This document shows positions 14,373 to 15,977 of a DNA stretch of 15,977 nucleotides, piece after piece. Positions within the stretch are counted from its first letter, which is position 1, and every line of letters begins with the position of its first letter. The notes under the pieces were generated by a model that had not been told where the DNA came from, ran no database searches, and worked only from the letters and a program-made list of their open reading frames with translations. Source of the stretch: Klenkia sp. (GTDB lineage: Bacteria; Actinomycetota; Actinomycetes; Mycobacteriales; Geodermatophilaceae). Both the position numbers and the translations under genes were made by a program. Location of the stretch: positions 1 to 15,977 of the forward strand of contig JAOPVM010000456.1 of NCBI GenBank assembly GCA_025966215.1, written 5' to 3'.

Positions 14373-15494
14373 ATGGCGTACGACACCGTCCCCCCGGTCT
14401 CCTCCGACCGGGTCGGGCATGCCGGCGTCGCAGGCGGTGTTGCGGGGTGCGTGCACGCGGAGGTGGCGGTCGTCGGAGCGGGCCAGGCAGGCCTCTCGGC
14501 GGCGTACGCCCTGCACCGCGCGGGCACCGACTTCGTCGTCCTGGACGCCGACGACGGGCCGGGCGGTGCGTGGCAGCACCGGTGGGCCTCGCTGCGGCTG
14601 GAGCGCGCCAACGGCATCGCCGACCTGCCGGGCATGGCGCTCGCCGGTGACCCCGACGAGCGGGCCTCGGTGGCGATGGCCCGGTACTTCGCCGCCTACG
14701 AGCAGCACTTCGCGCTCCCGGTGCAGCGTCCCGTCGCCGTCCGCCGGGTCACCCGGACCGCGGACGGCTACCGGCTGGAGACGACGGCGGGGGAGTGGTC
14801 CGCCCGGGGGCTGGTCAACGCCACCGGGACCTGGACCCGCCCGTTCTGGCCCGTCTACCCGGGCCGGGAGACCTTCCGCGGGCGGCAGCTGCACGCCGCG
14901 GACTTCCGGTCCGCAGAGGAGTTCGCCGGGCAGCACGTGGCGGTCGTCGGCGGGGGCATCTCGGCGCTGCAGCTGCTGCTGGAGGTGGCCGAGGTCACCA
15001 CGACCAGCTGGCTCACCCGGCGTCCTCCGGTCTGGCGGGAGGACGACTTCGACCAGGACGCCGGCCGGGCCGCCGTCGCCAGGGTCGCCGAGCGGGTCCG
15101 GGCCGGGTTGCCCCCGGCCAGCGTGGTCAGCGTGACGGGGTTGCCGGTCACCGGGGAGGTCCGCCGGGGTCGGGCGCGGGGCGTCCTGGACCCGCTGCCG
15201 GTCTTCCACCGGATGACCCCGACCGGGCTGGCCTGGGACGGCGCCGACGGGTCACCGGCCCGCACCCTGGACGTCGACGTCGTGCTGTGGGCCACCGGCT
15301 TCCGGGCCGCGCTGGACCACCTCGCCCCGCTGCACCTGCGTGCCCCCGGCGGCGGCATCGCCGTCGAGGGCACCGCGGTCGTGGGGGAGCCCCGCTTGCA
15401 CCTGGTCGGTTACGGGCCCTCCGCGAGCACGATCGGGGCGAACCGGGCCGGCCGGTCAGCCGTCCGGGAGCTGCTCGCCACGTTGGCGGGCTGA
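14373..15494 (+). CDS. FMO-like NAD(P)/FAD-dependent monooxygenase
   Basis: A 373-residue flavoprotein of the flavin-containing monooxygenase family, using NADPH and O2 to oxygenate a small molecule or metabolite at N, S or carbonyl carbon; substrate unknown. The FAD motif VVGAGQAG is at 33-40, the FMO fingerprint FRGRQLHAADF at 168-178 (FxGxxxHxxxF), the NADPH motif VVGGGISA at 191-198, and an ATG[F/W] motif appears twice, NATGTW (149-154) and WATGF (306-310). ATG 14373 is chosen because position-specific GC bias extends to it and GGCGGGG precedes it. GTG 14451, eight residues before the FAD motif, is a real alternative giving 347 residues. It diverges from the MEDS gene with a gap of only 34 bp and ends 42 bp from the convergent PucR gene. 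Confidence 0.85.
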   Translation: MAYDTVPPVSSDRVGHAGVAGGVAGCVHAEVAVVGAGQAGLSAAYALHRAGTDFVVLDADDGPGGAWQHRWASLRLERANGIADLPGMALAGDPDERASVAMARYFAAYEQHFALPVQRPVAVRRVTRTADGYRLETTAGEWSARGLVNATGTWTRPFWPVYPGRETFRGRQLHAADFRSAEEFAGQHVAVVGGGISALQLLLEVAEVTTTSWLTRRPPVWREDDFDQDAGRAAVARVAERVRAGLPPASVVSVTGLPVTGEVRRGRARGVLDPLPVFHRMTPTGLAWDGADGSPARTLDVDVVLWATGFRAALDHLAPLHLRAPGGGIAVEGTAVVGEPRLHLVGYGPSASTIGANRAGRSAVRELLATLAG

Positions 15495-15499
15495 CTCGC

Positions 15500-15538
15500 A
15501 GGTCCGGGCCCAGCTCTCCTCCACCGGCGCCCGGGCCT
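15500..15538. terminator. Candidate bidirectional terminator stem-loop
   Basis: AGGTCCGGGC (15500-15509) pairs with GCCCGGGCCT (15529-15538) over 10 bp with one G-T wobble and a 19-nt loop. It fills the 42-bp gap between the convergent monooxygenase and PucR-type genes and touches the PucR stop codon. No T-tract is present, which is common in high-GC actinobacteria. Confidence 0.45.
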
Positions 15539-15977
15539 ACGGCCCGACGTCGGAGGCCGGGTGAGGCAGTCCGGGGAGCGGCTCGCGGTGCCCGGCCGAT
15601 GACCGGGCCAGCCGGGCCGCCCGGACGGCGAGGTGCAGGGCCAGCCGGTCGGCCCCGTCGGCGAGGTCCAGCCCGGTGAGCTCGGCGATCCGGCCCAGCC
15701 GGTAGTAGAGCGTCTGCCGGTGCACGGTCAGCAGGGCCGCTGCGCGCTGGGGGGAGGCGGCGGCGTCCAGCCAGACGTCGGCGGTACGGCTGAGCACCGG
15801 GTCGGCCAGCAGTGCGGCGAAGGCCGGGTCCGGGCCGTCCAGCCGGACCACCTGCCGCCAGGCCCCGAGCTCCGACCAGGAGGCGACCGGGGCCAGCCGC
15901 GGCTCCACCGCTGCCACGCGCGCGGCGTCCCGGGCCTCCTGCCACTGCGTCGTCAGCGCCGTGCAGCCGACGCGTGC
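15537..15977 (-). CDS. PucR-family transcriptional regulator, C-terminal part
   Basis: The frame enters from the right edge of the window and ends at TAG (15537-15539), giving 146 visible residues; the N-terminus lies outside. The visible part begins with the GGDEF-like/CdaR tail typical of PucR proteins (ALTTQWQEARDAARVA, then VASWSELGAWRQVV). It continues with LLADPVLSRTADVWLDAAAS and the PucR C-terminal helix-turn-helix SPQRAAALLTVHRQTLYYRLGRI (about visible residues 75-97), a strong match to the HTH_30 domain. Such proteins activate or repress purine, polyamine or aromatic catabolic genes. The target is unknown; the adjacent monooxygenase is one candidate by proximity only. GTG 15915 is an internal codon rather than the start, because family-like sequence continues upstream of it to the edge. 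Confidence 0.85.
   Translation of the reverse strand, partial: ARVGCTALTTQWQEARDAARVAAVEPRLAPVASWSELGAWRQVVRLDGPDPAFAALLADPVLSRTADVWLDAAASPQRAAALLTVHRQTLYYRLGRIAELTGLDLADGADRLALHLAVRAARLARSSAGHREPLPGLPHPASDVGP

Noticed and set aside
1..15977. Mobile elements, CRISPR arrays, tRNA or rRNA genes, toxin-antitoxin or phage-defence genes.
   Set aside because: None seen: no transposase or integrase motifs, no regularly spaced direct repeats, no cloverleaf-like segments in the short gaps, and uniform composition across the window.

Overview
The window is a very GC-rich, densely packed stretch of chromosome with strong G/C bias at third codon positions, many GTG starts and GTGA/ATGA stop-start overlaps. 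It has a MEDS/HATPase anti-sigma-type regulator and a PucR-type regulator. This points to a high-GC actinobacterium. A Geodermatophilaceae-type organism (Blastococcus, Geodermatophilus, Modestobacter) is my best guess, as inference only. No gene-free stretch exceeds 300 bases; the longest is the 186-bp divergent paaK/paaA intergenic region.

Left part (1-4606): the 3' end of a hot-dog thioesterase; a three-gene minus-strand operon reading right to left (epoxide-hydrolase-like alpha/beta hydrolase, AlkZ-like winged-helix protein, NAD-dependent epimerase-type SDR); then a divergent plus-strand glyoxalase/VOC protein and a family-1 uracil-DNA glycosylase (ung). The ung 3' end overlaps the 3' end of paaZ by 15 bp.

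Core (4592-12773): a divergent phenylacetate catabolic locus. Leftward run paaK (phenylacetate-CoA ligase), a TetR regulator (paaR) and paaZ (bifunctional ring-opening enzyme), joined by 4-bp overlaps. Rightward run paaA, paaB, paaC, paaD and paaE, the multicomponent phenylacetyl-CoA epoxidase. PaaK activates phenylacetate to its CoA thioester, PaaABCE epoxidises the ring with electrons from NADPH through the FAD/2Fe-2S reductase PaaE, PaaD probably helps assemble the metal centre, and PaaZ opens and oxidises the oxepin ring. The isomerase PaaG and the beta-oxidation enzymes (PaaF, PaaH, PaaJ) are not here and must lie elsewhere. The 186-bp control region carries two copies of a palindrome with identical half sites (TTACCGACC-N4-GGTCAGTAA). 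Each copy sits just downstream of a predicted -10 on its own side, so one TetR regulator could close both promoters.

Right part (12814-15977): isopentenyl-diphosphate isomerase (idi) 40 bp downstream of paaE; a convergent MEDS-HATPase regulatory protein; a divergent FMO-like flavin monooxygenase; and the C-terminal part of a PucR-type helix-turn-helix regulator running off the right edge.

The pathway is known. The points most worth a second look are the mirror-image operator/promoter layout, the structured 98-nt spacer between paaB and paaC inside an otherwise overlapping operon, the N-terminally extended PaaB, and the AlkZ-like protein with a changed glutamine motif. I see no mobile element, CRISPR array, tRNA or rRNA, and no clearly new system.
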